Assembly (NCBI GenBank): GCA_021847995.1
Contig: JAJZNE010000137.1
Coordinates: 1 to 64,000, forward strand
Source: Pseudomonadota bacterium
GTDB taxonomy: Bacteria; Pseudomonadota; Alphaproteobacteria; Acetobacterales; Acetobacteraceae
Reading direction: 5' to 3'
DNA length: 64,000 bases
Shown: positions 45,811 through 55,406 of the stretch, piece by piece
Layout: each line of letters begins with the position of its first letter
Numbering within the stretch: the first letter of the stretch is position 1
Translations under genes and position numbers: made by a program
Notes under the pieces: generated by a model
The model's input: only the letters and a program-made list of their open reading frames with translations
The model's database searches: none
Told to the model about the DNA's origin: nothing

Positions 45811-47601
45811 CTACTCGGCCGCCACCGTGGGCACCGCATCGGCGGGCTGACCGCGCAGCAGCTGGGCGTAAAGCCCGCCTTCCTGCAGCAGTGAGCGGTG
45901 GGTGCCGCGCTGGACGATGCACCCATGCTCCACCACCAGGATCAGGTCGGCGTCGCGGATCGTTGCCAGCCGATGGGCGATCACCAGCGAAGCGCGTTCG
46001 GCACTGAGGCGCACCAGTGCCGCTGCGATCCGCCGCTCGGTCAGCGGATCGAGGCTGGCGCTGGGTTCGTCGAGGATCAGCACGCGCGCCCCGGCAAGCG
46101 TCGCGCGCGCGACGGCGAGGCACTGGCGCTGTCCGCCGGACAGGCTGGCGCCATGCTCCGCCACACGGGTATCGTAGCCTTGCGGCAGATCCGCGATGAC
46201 TTCGTCCACGCCGGCGGCAGCGGCGGCGCGGATGGCATCGGCACGCCCCGCGCCGGCGCGGCCATAGGCGATGTTCTCCCACACCGTGCCGTGCAGCAGC
46301 GGCGCATCCTGCAGCATCAGCGTAATCTGGCGGCGGACGTAGGAAAGCGGCAGATTGCGAAGGTCGCAGCCGTCCAGCAGCACGCCGCCGGTGATGGGGT
46401 CGAGCAGCCGCACGGCGAGTGCTGCGATGGTAGTCTTTCCGGCGCCGGTGGGTCCGACCAGGGCGACCCGCCGACCCGGCGCCAGCGCGAACGAGATATC
46501 GCGCAGTGCCGGCACCCCCGCAATGTAGTCGAAGCCGACACCGTGGAACTCCAGCCGTCCGGCACAGACGGACGGCCGCACCGGGACGGGCGGATCGGCG
46601 ACCGCAATCGGCTCGGCGAACAGTTCCCGGATGCGCTCCAGCGCCACCGCGGCACGGCCGAGCTGCGGCGCCGCCTTGGCGATCTGCCGCACCGGTGTGA
46701 CCATGCCGCGCAGATAGGCGAGGAACAGCAGCAGGTCGCCTGGTGTCAGCGATCCGGCAAGCACGCGCAGCGCGCCATACCAAGTGATCACCGCCGCTCC
46801 CGCGCCGATCAGCAGATTGACCAGCGGGGCGATCTGCGCCTGCGTCGCGCTCACCGCCAGTGCCGCACGTAGGCTGCGCACCGCGCGACGGGCGAAGCGG
46901 TGCTGCTCGTGCCGCTCCCGCCCGCTCGCCTGGACCAGCGGTACCGTTCCGAGCACTTCCTGCGCCATGCCCCACAATTCGCCGTCCTCGGCGCGGGCCC
47001 GGCGCAGGCGCGTGCGCAGCAGCCCGGCCCAGCGATGGCTGACGAAGGCGAAGGCCGGCAGCGTTGCCATCGCGAGCAGGGCGTACCGCCAGTCGATCAG
47101 CACCATCACCACGACGATGCCAAGCAGTGTGAACAGGTGCGGCGTCAGGCCGGTGCCGGCAATGACGATCATGTCCTGCACGCGGCCGATATCCTCGACG
47201 AGCCGCGACATCAGCTCGCCGCGGCGGCGACGGCGGTGGAAGGCGAGCGGCAGGCGGACCAGGTGGTCGAACACATCCTGCCGCAGCGCGCGCACGCTGC
47301 GCTGCCCGGCGGCGAGGAACAGCCGGTTGCCGAGCCAGTCGAGCAGCGAGTCGGCAACCGCCAGCAGCAGCATCGTCGCCGCCAGCACATTGAGCAGGAG
47401 CAGCGGGTGTGCCGCCAGTACAGGCAGCGCCTTGCGCAGCCAGTGCGGCGGACGCTTGCCGAGGATCACGCAGTTGATGACGAATTTCAGCGGCCAGGGA
47501 AGCAGCACCAGCACGCCTGCGCGTCCGGCCATCGCCAGCGTCGCCAGACCGATGCGCCGCCGCTCGGCCGCCAGGTAGTGGCGCAGTCGCCAGCGCGCCA
47601 C
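45811..47601 (-). CDS. ABC exporter, fused permease and ATPase (MsbA-like)
   Basis: This half-transporter of about 596 residues has a six-helix exporter domain (about 15-310), followed by an ATPase with Walker A GPTGAGKTT, LSGGQRQCLAVARATL and Walker B VLILDEPSASLD, then IAHRLATI. It would work as a homodimer, moving a lipid, glycolipid or glycan precursor across the inner membrane. GTG at 47601 is taken as the start; a TTG at 47607 would overlap the upstream stop (TTGA). Neighbouring glycosyltransferases suggest a glycolipid substrate. Confidence 0.85.
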   Translation of the reverse strand: MARWRLRHYLAAERRRIGLATLAMAGRAGVLVLLPWPLKFVINCVILGKRPPHWLRKALPVLAAHPLLLLNVLAATMLLLAVADSLLDWLGNRLFLAAGQRSVRALRQDVFDHLVRLPLAFHRRRRRGELMSRLVEDIGRVQDMIVIAGTGLTPHLFTLLGIVVVMVLIDWRYALLAMATLPAFAFVSHRWAGLLRTRLRRARAEDGELWGMAQEVLGTVPLVQASGRERHEQHRFARRAVRSLRAALAVSATQAQIAPLVNLLIGAGAAVITWYGALRVLAGSLTPGDLLLFLAYLRGMVTPVRQIAKAAPQLGRAAVALERIRELFAEPIAVADPPVPVRPSVCAGRLEFHGVGFDYIAGVPALRDISFALAPGRRVALVGPTGAGKTTIAALAVRLLDPITGGVLLDGCDLRNLPLSYVRRQITLMLQDAPLLHGTVWENIAYGRAGAGRADAIRAAAAAGVDEVIADLPQGYDTRVAEHGASLSGGQRQCLAVARATLAGARVLILDEPSASLDPLTERRIAAALVRLSAERASLVIAHRLATIRDADLILVVEHGCIVQRGTHRSLLQEGGLYAQLLRGQPADAVPTVAAE

Positions 47602-47603
47602 GT

Positions 47604-48866
47604 TCAAGCCGCCGCGTCCGCCACCGGCGGACGGCGGGCGGCCGGATGGGCGGTGACGTTGCCGATCACCGCGGTCCAGTCCCACGCCGCCTGCGCACGT
47701 TGCGCCGCTTGCGCTCCCAGGCGGGCGCATAGCTGCGGCTCCGTCAGCAGCCGCCGGATCGCGTCCTCGCAGGCGGTGGCATCGCCGGGCGGGTAGAGCA
47801 GGCCGGTGGTACCGTGCTCGATCAGCGCCGTGATCTGGCCGATCGCCGGCGCCACCACCGCACGACCGGCGGCGAGCGATTCGACGATCTTGAGCGGCGA
47901 GAAATAGAAGCCGTCCCGCCCCGGATAGGGGGCGACGGTGAAATCCGTCGCCGCCAGATAGGCCGGCACCGCATCATGCGGCACCGCGCCGGTGAACACG
48001 GCTGCCTCCGCCAGCCCGAGTGCCGCCGCGCGCTCCTGCGCCGCGGCCAGCAGCGGGCCGGCGCCGACCGCGAGAAGACGCAGCCGCTGCCAGTTGCCGC
48101 GCAGACGGCAGATCGTTTCGATCAGCATCTCCACGCCGTGCCAGGCCTTGAAGCTGCCGACGAAGCCGATCACGGGGTCATCGCCGAGCCGGTGGCTGCG
48201 CCGCACCCTCGCCCCTGCCTGCGGGTCGGGGCGGAACAGGGCGGTATCGACGCCGTTCGGCGCCACCAGGATCTGCCGCTCCGCCACGCTGGCGGCGCGC
48301 AGATGACGGTGCATGTCCTGCGACACCGCCACGGCAAGATCGGCCGCGCGCCACGAAGACTCCTCCCGCGCGACGGCGAGGTCGCGCAGGACGAGGCCGC
48401 GGTAACGTTCCTGCTCGACGGCCAGTGGCGCGTTCACCTCAAGAATGCGCGGCACCCCCAACAATGCCGCCACAGCAATGCCGGCGATGTGGAACAGGGC
48501 ATGGCGTTCGTAGACGAGGTCGGGCCGCATATCGGCCGCTGCCAGTGCCGCCTCGATACGCCTCGGCAGGGCATGGTCATGGGCGAGCAGCGTCACCTCC
48601 CGCCGTGTCTGCGGATCGTCCAGCGCCGCCGGGAAAAGTCCGAGACGCATCGCCTCCGCCAGCAGATCCTCCGGCGTCACCGCAACCGGCAGCTCGATCA
48701 GCCGGCCGGGGGGGGGCGCGTTGCCGCTGCCGGCACGGCTGCACAGCAGCGTCACGTCATGGCCGAGTCGTGTCAGCGCTGTGACCACCGATCGGACATG
48801 TACGGACCCCCCCTTGTCGCCCAGCACCGGGATGCCGCGGTCGAGATTGAGATAGAGCACGCGCAT
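47604..48866 (-). CDS. Glycosyltransferase family 4 protein
   Basis: This 420-residue GT-B glycosyltransferase starts MRVLYLNLDRGIPVLGDKGGSVHVRSVVTALTRLGHDVTLLC. It has VSQDMHRHL, LVAPNGVDTALFRPD and VIGFVGSFKAWHGVEMLIE, and the C-terminal nucleotide-sugar motif SPLKIVESLAAGRAVVAP (the usual E-x7-E form starts at KIVE). It probably transfers a sugar to a lipid- or polymer-linked acceptor. A GTG at 48875 that overlaps the upstream stop (GTGA) is an alternative start. It follows the fused glycosyltransferase. Confidence 0.87.
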   Translation of the reverse strand: MRVLYLNLDRGIPVLGDKGGSVHVRSVVTALTRLGHDVTLLCSRAGSGNAPPPGRLIELPVAVTPEDLLAEAMRLGLFPAALDDPQTRREVTLLAHDHALPRRIEAALAAADMRPDLVYERHALFHIAGIAVAALLGVPRILEVNAPLAVEQERYRGLVLRDLAVAREESSWRAADLAVAVSQDMHRHLRAASVAERQILVAPNGVDTALFRPDPQAGARVRRSHRLGDDPVIGFVGSFKAWHGVEMLIETICRLRGNWQRLRLLAVGAGPLLAAAQERAAALGLAEAAVFTGAVPHDAVPAYLAATDFTVAPYPGRDGFYFSPLKIVESLAAGRAVVAPAIGQITALIEHGTTGLLYPPGDATACEDAIRRLLTEPQLCARLGAQAAQRAQAAWDWTAVIGNVTAHPAARRPPVADAAA

Positions 48867-48871
48867 GGCCG

Positions 48872-51439
48872 TCACGCCGCCGCCGCGCCGACCGCCAGCA
48901 GCGGCGGCTCGACCGCCTCGCAGGACAGATTGCGGACCAGATCACGCAGCGCCCGTGTATTGCGCCAGCAGTCGAAGCACTGGTCGAGCCGCGTGCGCGC
49001 CGTGGCGGCAAGCCGGCGCCCCAGGTCCGGCCCGTCGAGCAGCCGGGCCATCGCCTCTGCCAGGGCCGCCGGATCGTTCGGGGCCACCAGCAGGCCGGTG
49101 CGCTCGTTCTCGACCAGTTCGGGGATGCCCGAAATCGCCGTGGACACCACAGGCACGCCGGTCGCCATCGCCTCGACGATCACGTTCGGGATGCCGTCAC
49201 GGTCGCCGTCCTCGGCAATCCTGGGTGCGAGCGCGAACAGGTCGGCCTGCGCGAACAGCGCGATCAGCCGTTCATGGGTCATGGAACCGTCGAGGGTCAC
49301 CGTCCCGTCCAGCCCACGTGCCGCGATGTCGGCGGCAAGCGCATCGCGCAGCGGACCGGCGCCGACGATGCGGCAGCGGAAGCGACGACCGGCGGCGGCC
49401 AGCCGGTCGCAGGCGGCGATCAGGTCGTCCAGCCCCTTCTTGGCCACCAGACGCGCGACGCACAGAACCATCGGCGGCGTCCCGGCGGCAGCGAAGGCAT
49501 AGGACGGTGCCCGGTAGCGGAACCGGGCAAGGTCGATGCCATGATAGACAAGGTTCAGCTTGTCGTGCTGATCCGCCGGGAGGATGCCGCGCAGATGGCG
49601 GACATTGTAGTGCGTGCAGGTGGCGACGAAACGCGCGGCGCGTACCCGGCCGGCGATCAGCGCCGGCGGCGTCAGGTAGATGTCTTTGGCGTGCGCGGTG
49701 AAGCTGAACGGCAGGCCGGTCATCAGACTGACCAGATGCGCCACTGCCGCCGGCGCATTGGCGAAATGCGCGTGCAGATGCGTCACACCCTGCCTGCGCG
49801 CGACGGTGGCGAAATAGCCGGCGCGCAGGAATTGCCGCCACGGCGACAGCGGCGCGGCGGAGGCGAGCGACAGGCGCAGCGCATGGGCAAAGGCGCGCGC
49901 ATAGCCGGAAGGCGCCGCCGCCGCTGCCGCCGCATGGCCCCGCGCCAGCGCCGCGAGCTTGCCTGCCCAGGGCGCCGGCAGGTGCCGGACGGCTGCCCGC
50001 ACGCGCGCCACCATGGGATGATGCGGCGGCGGTTCCGGCGGCAGCAGCGAGAAGATTTCCAGCGTCTCGCCGAGCGTCTCCATCGCGCAGATCTCGTTCA
50101 GAATGAAGGTCTCGCTCAGCCGCGGATACCGCTTCATCACATAGGCCACGCGCTGCGCGCCGGATGGCACAGGCGGCAGCGGGATCGGTGCCGGCGCAGG
50201 CGCGAGGTCGGCAATCGCCATTGCCGTGCGGCGTGCGCCGTCGAGGTCGATCGCATCCCAGTCGCGCCCGCCTGCGGGAGCGGCGCAGATCACCTTGGGC
50301 AGCAGCGCGGTCAGCGTACGCGCGAGCTCGGGCCCCTCCTCCGCCACGTCGATCAGTCCAAGCCCTTGCAGCATGCGCGCGCGCAGCAATTGCTCGGCGC
50401 GCGGCGCGCTGCGGGGGACGATGATGGCGGGCTTGCGGGCGCTCAGAATCTCGACAGTGGTGTTGTAGCCGCCCATCGCCACCACCAGTTGCGCCCGGGC
50501 CATCAGCTTCACCAGATCGGTGGTGAAGGGCAGCAGTGCCACGTCGGGACGCTGCGTCGCGGCGTGCTCCAGGGCGGCGCGCTGCTGTTCGGACATCAGC
50601 GGCCCCGACACCAGCAGCGAGGCCGTGGTCTGGACCGGCAACGCCGCCAGGGCATCGAGATACGCCGCCATCATGGCGTAGCCGTCGCCGCCGCCGCCGG
50701 CAGTGACCAGAACGCGCAAGCCGGGTGCGTCGCCCATGCCCGGCCAGGGGGCATCCGCGGTCACGGGCGCCGCCCGGCCGACATAGCCGACATAGCGCAG
50801 CTTCGCCGCGACCGCCGGCGGCAGGCGATAGGCCGCGGCCACGTCGAACAGCTCGCGGCTGCCATAGACCAGAATGCAGTCATAGGCGTGATCCAGCAAC
50901 GCGTAGATTTCCTCGTCCTGCCACAACCCGCACACCGCCTCGGGGCTGTCGATGATGTCGCGCAGGCCGAGCACCACGCGGGTCTGCGGCATCTCCTGCC
51001 GCACGGCCGCCAGCATCGGCAGCAATTCCTGCTTCATCCCGGACGGCGCGTGATCGACGACGATCACGTCGGGGCGTTCGCGCATCACCGCATTCAGGAT
51101 CAGCGCCTCCCGGTACCCTTTCACCAGTCCGAAGGGGTTGCCGCCGTCGCGCGCGACGTAGCGCTCCGCGCCGGTTTTCACCACCGGCGGCAGCGGCTGC
51201 ACGCGCAGCCCGTCCGGCAGCGCCCAGGAGCGGATGACGGGCGATCCGCTCAGCAACAGTACATCGCATTCCTGGTCGGGCGCGAGAAGTGCCTCGGCGA
51301 TCGCCAGATTTCGGCGCAGGTGGCCGAGGCCGAACGTGTCGTGGGAATAGAGACATACGCGCAGGCGCGATCCGCCCGCCGAAGATCTCCCTCCGACCTG
51401 AAACGGTGCAGACTGGAACGTAGTGCCACCATCGGCCAT
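48872..51439 (-). CDS. Two-domain glycosyltransferase (GT28-like N-terminus fused to GT4)
   Basis: This 855-residue protein has two GT-B units. Residues 25-410 resemble the predicted glycosyltransferases of the MurG/GT28 group: VCLYSHDTFGLGHLRRNLAIAEAL, LVTAGGGGDGYAMMAAYL, and VVAMGGYNTTVEILSARKPAIIVPR. A Pro-rich linker (412-428) joins it to a GT4 unit (430-855) with ETFILNEI, VTHLHAHFANAP, VYHGIDLARF, CVARLVAKKGLDDLIAA and GIPNVIVEAMATGVPVVSTAISGIPELV. One chain may therefore add two sugars in sequence. The ATG follows AAAAGGGATCTGTC. It heads a leftward group with GT4 and an ABC exporter. Confidence 0.86.
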   Translation of the reverse strand: MADGGTTFQSAPFQVGGRSSAGGSRLRVCLYSHDTFGLGHLRRNLAIAEALLAPDQECDVLLLSGSPVIRSWALPDGLRVQPLPPVVKTGAERYVARDGGNPFGLVKGYREALILNAVMRERPDVIVVDHAPSGMKQELLPMLAAVRQEMPQTRVVLGLRDIIDSPEAVCGLWQDEEIYALLDHAYDCILVYGSRELFDVAAAYRLPPAVAAKLRYVGYVGRAAPVTADAPWPGMGDAPGLRVLVTAGGGGDGYAMMAAYLDALAALPVQTTASLLVSGPLMSEQQRAALEHAATQRPDVALLPFTTDLVKLMARAQLVVAMGGYNTTVEILSARKPAIIVPRSAPRAEQLLRARMLQGLGLIDVAEEGPELARTLTALLPKVICAAPAGGRDWDAIDLDGARRTAMAIADLAPAPAPIPLPPVPSGAQRVAYVMKRYPRLSETFILNEICAMETLGETLEIFSLLPPEPPPHHPMVARVRAAVRHLPAPWAGKLAALARGHAAAAAAAPSGYARAFAHALRLSLASAAPLSPWRQFLRAGYFATVARRQGVTHLHAHFANAPAAVAHLVSLMTGLPFSFTAHAKDIYLTPPALIAGRVRAARFVATCTHYNVRHLRGILPADQHDKLNLVYHGIDLARFRYRAPSYAFAAAGTPPMVLCVARLVAKKGLDDLIAACDRLAAAGRRFRCRIVGAGPLRDALAADIAARGLDGTVTLDGSMTHERLIALFAQADLFALAPRIAEDGDRDGIPNVIVEAMATGVPVVSTAISGIPELVENERTGLLVAPNDPAALAEAMARLLDGPDLGRRLAATARTRLDQCFDCWRNTRALRDLVRNLSCEAVEPPLLAVGAAAA

Positions 51440-51670
51440 GACAGATCCCTTTTGGCTGCCGCGTGCCGGAGCAGCCGTTGTTGCAGTCGCAATCCCCTTC
51501 CTTTCGTACCGGCGCATTGATGACGCCGCGTGCGTCCGGGTCGCGATTCCTCTGCCGCGGCAATCTGCCCGCCCCAAGCTGACGCGGCGCTGACGCGGCC
51601 CCGAATTTGTCGGAGGCGGGTCGGCGGCTGCGGCATTGGCAGGGTATGATTGACCTGCTATGCGTTGCAC

Positions 51671-52345
51671 ATGCGGGTGCTTGTGGTCGAAGACAACCGA
51701 AAGCTGGCGGCGCTGCTCACGAACCGGCTCAGCGAGCATGGCTACGCCGTGGACGTGGCTGACGACATCGATGCCGCCAGCGCGATGCTGCGGCTTGCCG
51801 CCTACGATCTGATCGTGCTGGACCTGACCTTGCCCGATGGCGACGGGCGGGCGCTGCTGCGCTCACTGCGCCGGCGTGGTGAGGGTGTGCCGGTGCTGGT
51901 GGCGACCGCGCGCAATGACCTGCTGCAGCGCGTTGATACGCTGGACGAAGGTGCCGACGACTATCTCATCAAGCCGTTCTCGCCCGAGGAGCTGCTGGCA
52001 CGGGTGCGGGCGCTGCTCCGCCGGCCCCGGTTGGCGCTCGATACCGTGCTCACCTACGGCAACGTCACCCTCGATACGGCGAGGATGGCGGTAACCATCA
52101 ACGGCACGCCGGTCGAGATGCCACGGCGGGAGGTCAGCGTGCTGACGGTGCTGCTGCGCAGACAGGGGCAGTTGGTGCCGCGGCAGACGCTGGAGGGGGC
52201 GGTCTTTTCACTCAACGACGAGGTGACACCGAACGCGCTGGAGGCGGCGGTGTCGCGCCTTCGCCGCCGCCTGGATCAGCAGGGAGCAAGCGTTGCGCTG
52301 ACGGCGATGCGCGGTCTCGGTTACATTCTGGCCGAACGCGCATGA
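51671..52345 (+). CDS. Response regulator, OmpR/PhoB family
   Basis: This 224-residue protein has a receiver domain with E7-D8, phospho-acceptor D51 in LIVLDLTLPDGDG, and the switch Lys in DYLIKPFSPEEL, followed by a winged-helix DNA-binding domain ending VSRLRRRLDQQGASVALTAMRGLGYILAE. It is coupled to the kinase by an ATGA overlap. The pair is divergent from the fused glycosyltransferase gene, so that operon is a candidate target. The ATG at 51671 has no clear ribosome-binding site; a TTG at 51650 would add seven residues. Confidence 0.9.
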   Translation: MRVLVVEDNRKLAALLTNRLSEHGYAVDVADDIDAASAMLRLAAYDLIVLDLTLPDGDGRALLRSLRRRGEGVPVLVATARNDLLQRVDTLDEGADDYLIKPFSPEELLARVRALLRRPRLALDTVLTYGNVTLDTARMAVTINGTPVEMPRREVSVLTVLLRRQGQLVPRQTLEGAVFSLNDEVTPNALEAAVSRLRRRLDQQGASVALTAMRGLGYILAERA

Positions 52346-53754
52346 CGGCCGAGCCGCTACCGCTGACCCTGGTCCGCTTGCTGACGACGCGCGTACTCTC
52401 GGTCGCGGGCATTGCGGTGCTGCTGCTGCTTACGTTCTTCATGGTGCACTACTTGAGAAGTCCGGACGAGCTGTCGCAGATCACGCTGGAAAGCGAGGCC
52501 GAGACGATCGCCGACGCGGTCGCCGAAGGGGATGACCCGTCGAAATGGACGCTGTTTCGCGATTATCCTCATGCCTATGGATTTCGGGTGTTCGAGAAGA
52601 GCCGCCCGCCGGGCCAACGGTTGCTGGCACAGGCCAATCCGTCACTGCTGCCGCCGGTGCCGCAGACCGGACCGGATCAGTCCGATCCGATCCTGCGCCT
52701 GCGCGAGCGGTTCGAGCTGCTGGCGCTGCCGGACGGGCAGCGTTCGACCAATCGGTGGATGCTCACTCATCGGAAGTCGGTCAGCGGCCGCGGCCTGTGG
52801 GTGCAGCTCGTCTTGTTCGGCGATCCGGCCTGGACGTGGCGTACCGCGCTCGGCAGCGAGATGCTGGTGCACGTGGTGGTGCCGGCCGGCGTTCTGGTGC
52901 CGGCGATGACACTGATGATGCTGTGGCTGATCCGCCGCGCATTGCTGCCGGTGCAGCGGATCGCGCAGGAAATCGCCGCCCTCGGTGACGCGGCCGTGCG
53001 CGGCGCCCCGCTCAGGCCGCTGGTCAGCGAAGGATTGACGCGCGACCTGCGCGAGATCGTGCGTGCGGTGAACGCGATGACTGGCCGTCTGGACGAGACG
53101 CTGGCGCGTGAACGCGCCTTCGCCGCCGATGCGGCGCACGAATTGCGTACACCGCTCGCCGTGCTGCGGCTGCAGGTGGCCGAGTTGCCGCAGGGGCCGG
53201 TCGCCGAGCGGCTGGACGAGGAGCTGGCCGCGCTCGCGCATCTGGTCGGCCAGTTGCTCCGCTTCGCCCAGGCGGAGGAGGTCATGGCGAGCGAGCGGCG
53301 GGCCGTCGATGTGGTGGAAGTTGCGCGACAGACCTGCGAGGAGATGGCACTCGCCGCCGTCCGGCGCCAGCAGGAGCTGTCATTCGTCGCCCCCGAGCAC
53401 CCGGTGATGGTGTCGGGCAATCCGATGCTGTTGGGGGTGGCGGTGCGTAACCTGCTCGAGAATGCCCTGCGCGTGTCGCCGCCCGGCGGCGTGGTCACGG
53501 TCAGTGTCGAAGGTGATCGCGTGACCGTGGAGGATAGGGGCCCCGGCGTACCCGATGCGCTGAAGCGGCGTGTGTTCGACCGGCTGTGGCAGGCCGACCG
53601 CCGCCGCGAGGGGGCGGGGATCGGTCTTGCGCTGGTGCGTCGGGTGATGCAGCTGCACCAGGGCAGCGTGCGGGTCGAGGACGGTCCGGGAGGAGGCGCC
53701 CGCTTCGTGCTGCAACTCGTGCCGCTGGCGTCGTCTCCGTCCTTGTCCGACTGA
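52342..53754 (+). CDS. Sensor histidine kinase, EnvZ/QseC-like
   Basis: This 470-residue kinase has two membrane helices (about 15-35 and 175-197) flanking a periplasmic sensor domain of about 140 residues, then a HAMP-like segment (198-255). The phospho-acceptor is H266 in DAAHELRTPLAVLRLQ. ATP-binding boxes are LGVAVRNLLENALRVS (N), VEDRGPGVP (G1) and GAGIGLALVRRVMQLHQG (G2). It should phosphorylate the response regulator encoded upstream. The signal is unknown. Confidence 0.9.
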   Translation: MTAEPLPLTLVRLLTTRVLSVAGIAVLLLLTFFMVHYLRSPDELSQITLESEAETIADAVAEGDDPSKWTLFRDYPHAYGFRVFEKSRPPGQRLLAQANPSLLPPVPQTGPDQSDPILRLRERFELLALPDGQRSTNRWMLTHRKSVSGRGLWVQLVLFGDPAWTWRTALGSEMLVHVVVPAGVLVPAMTLMMLWLIRRALLPVQRIAQEIAALGDAAVRGAPLRPLVSEGLTRDLREIVRAVNAMTGRLDETLARERAFAADAAHELRTPLAVLRLQVAELPQGPVAERLDEELAALAHLVGQLLRFAQAEEVMASERRAVDVVEVARQTCEEMALAAVRRQQELSFVAPEHPVMVSGNPMLLGVAVRNLLENALRVSPPGGVVTVSVEGDRVTVEDRGPGVPDALKRRVFDRLWQADRRREGAGIGLALVRRVMQLHQGSVRVEDGPGGGARFVLQLVPLASSPSLSD

Positions 53755-53771
53755 CCGGCGCTGCCGCATTG

Positions 53772-53785
53772 AGCGGGGGCCCGCT
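53772..53785. terminator. Short dyad between convergent genes
   Basis: AGCGGGGGCCCGCT is a perfect 14 bp palindrome in the 30 bp gap between the convergent kinase and sdhB stops, touching the sdhB stop codon. It could give a short G/C hairpin that ends transcription from both sides. No U-tract is present, so confidence is low. Confidence 0.35.
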
Positions 53786-54603
53786 TACTCCCCTTCCGGC
53801 CAGACACTCCGCTGGGCCATCGCCTGCTTGATCAGCGCAATCGCCTTTCCCGGGTTCAGCCCTTTTGGACAGGTGGCGGTGCAGTTCATGATCGTGTGGC
53901 AGGCATAGAGACGATAAGGATCCTGCAACGCATTCAGCCGCTCCTCCGCGGCCTCGTCCCGGCTGTCGGCAATCCAGCGATAGGCGTTGAGCAGCACGGC
54001 CGGCCCGAGGTAGCGGTGGCCGCTCCACCACCAGCTCGGACATCCTCCCGTGCAGCAGAAACACAGGATGCACTCCCAGTAGCCATCGATCCGCGACCGC
54101 TCTTCGGGGGACTGTAGCCGTTCGCGATCGGGTGGTGCCGGCGTATCCGTCCTCAGCCACGGCGTGATCAATCGGTACTGCGCGAACAGAGGTGCAAGAT
54201 CGACCACAAGATCCTTGATCACCGCCATGTGGTTGAGCGGATAGATCCGGATGTCGCCCTCGATGCGGGTCATTGGCGTGGTGCTGCCCTCCATTGGCGT
54301 CATGCAAGCCAGGTGGTTGGCACCGTTGATGTTCATGGCGCAGGAACCGCAAACACCTTCACGACAGGACCGGCGAAACGTGAGCGTCGGGTCGGTCTCG
54401 TTCTTGATCTTGATCAGGGCGTCGAGAACCATCGGCCCGCATCGGTCCAGATCGACGGTATATGTATCGAGGCGCGGATTTTGCCCGTCGTCGGGATTCC
54501 AGCGGTAGACCCGCAACCGCGTGGTCCGGCGGGAGCCGTTTGGCGCCGGCCAGATCTTTCCCGCCTGCACACGCGATCCCTGCGGGAGCGTGAACTGGAC
54601 CAT
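53785..54603 (-). CDS. sdhB: Succinate dehydrogenase/fumarate reductase iron-sulfur subunit
   Basis: This 272-residue protein carries all three cluster motifs: the [2Fe-2S] site [22 protein letters not shown], the [4Fe-4S] site [17 protein letters not shown], and the [3Fe-4S] site [22 protein letters not shown]. In family members it passes electrons from SdhA FAD to quinone. No sdhA, sdhC or sdhD lies nearby, so this is an orphan copy whose partners must be elsewhere. The start MVQFTLP leaves an N-terminal extension of about 20 residues compared with common SdhB. Its neighbours are a small unknown protein, an AhpD-like protein and nitrosative-stress genes. Confidence 0.87.
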   Translation of the reverse strand: MVQFTLPQGSRVQAGKIWPAPNGSRRTTRLRVYRWNPDDGQNPRLDTYTVDLDRCGPMVLDALIKIKNETDPTLTFRRSCREGVCGSCAMNINGANHLACMTPMEGSTTPMTRIEGDIRIYPLNHMAVIKDLVVDLAPLFAQYRLITPWLRTDTPAPPDRERLQSPEERSRIDGYWECILCFCCTGGCPSWWWSGHRYLGPAVLLNAYRWIADSRDEAAEERLNALQDPYRLYACHTIMNCTATCPKGLNPGKAIALIKQAMAQRSVWPEGE

Positions 54604-54610
54604 GACACCC

Positions 54611-54964
54611 CTATTCCGACGACCCGATCGAGCCGAACCGGATCCAGGCAGGCGGGTCACTGGCAGGGAAGGATTGATCGGAGGCGAGATCGACCACGTC
54701 GGGTGTTTCCATCCGTTCCGGGCGGTCGGCGGCAAGTGCCTGCACGCGCTGCACGACCGTCTCGATCAGCGTCCGGTGAATCCGTGAGAGCTGGCCTTCG
54801 ACGGCATCCTCGGCGTCGGTGACGCAGGTGCAGAAGCGCGCCGTGACCACCAGCGCGGCCAGTTCGTGCACCGCCAGCGAACCGCGTGCGGTGAGGAGGT
54901 ACAAGACCTGTCTCGTGGCCGCAGCAAGCTGTTCCTCGTTTACGGCATCGGCATACTCGTTCAT
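54611..54964 (-). CDS. Small conserved-looking protein with C-terminal [10 protein letters not shown] motif
   Basis: I do not recognise a described function. The 117-residue protein is acidic and helical, with a segment rich in Ala/Leu/Val near the start ([27 protein letters not shown]) and the C-terminal [19 protein letters not shown]. That last motif occurs in many small proteobacterial proteins of unknown role. Two Cys (FCTCV) could bind a metal or form a disulfide. It lies seven bases upstream of sdhB on the same strand and may be co-transcribed. Confidence 0.6.
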   Translation of the reverse strand: MNEYADAVNEEQLAAATRQVLYLLTARGSLAVHELAALVVTARFCTCVTDAEDAVEGQLSRIHRTLIETVVQRVQALAADRPERMETPDVVDLASDQSFPASDPPAWIRFGSIGSSE

Positions 54965-55022
54965 CGTCCTGTCTCCCGAAGGCGGCTGCCGGCGTCACGG
55001 CCCTCGACGCCGGCAGTGACGC

Positions 55023-55370
55023 TCATTTGGCGTGGCGGTGTTCCTCCTCTACGATCGTCGCCACCGACAGCGCGGCATGCGCATAGGCGCCGCCTGCGCG
55101 CATCTCCGCCGCGACCCAGACCGCTTCCATCACCTGCTCCGGGGTGGCCCCGCGACGCAGCGCGGCCCTGGTGTGACCCTTGATGCAATAAGGGCATTGC
55201 GTCACATGCGCGACGGCGACCGCGATCAGTTGCTTGGTCCTGGTATCGATCGCGCCATCGGCGAAGACGGCGGCGCTGAATGCCTCGAACGCCGCGTGCG
55301 GCGCCGGCGCCAGCGCCCGCCGCTTGTCGGCGAGATCACGCGAAGGTGCGGGATAGATCGGTTCGGACAT
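55023..55370 (-). CDS. Carboxymuconolactone decarboxylase (AhpD-like) family protein
   Basis: This 115-residue helical protein has the redox motif CPYCIKGHTRAALRRGATPEQVMEAVWVAAEMRAGGAYAHA, typical of AhpD-like alkylhydroperoxidase/CMD proteins. The CxxC and following His suggest peroxidase or thiol-disulfide activity rather than true lactone decarboxylation. It lies between the nitrosative-stress protein NnrS and the small [10 protein letters not shown] protein on the same strand and may belong to a stress operon. Confidence 0.85.
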   Translation of the reverse strand: MSEPIYPAPSRDLADKRRALAPAPHAAFEAFSAAVFADGAIDTRTKQLIAVAVAHVTQCPYCIKGHTRAALRRGATPEQVMEAVWVAAEMRAGGAYAHAALSVATIVEEEHRHAK

Positions 55371-55406
55371 GCTCTGTCCTCCTCTTCTGCGACAATATGG
55401 GCACCG

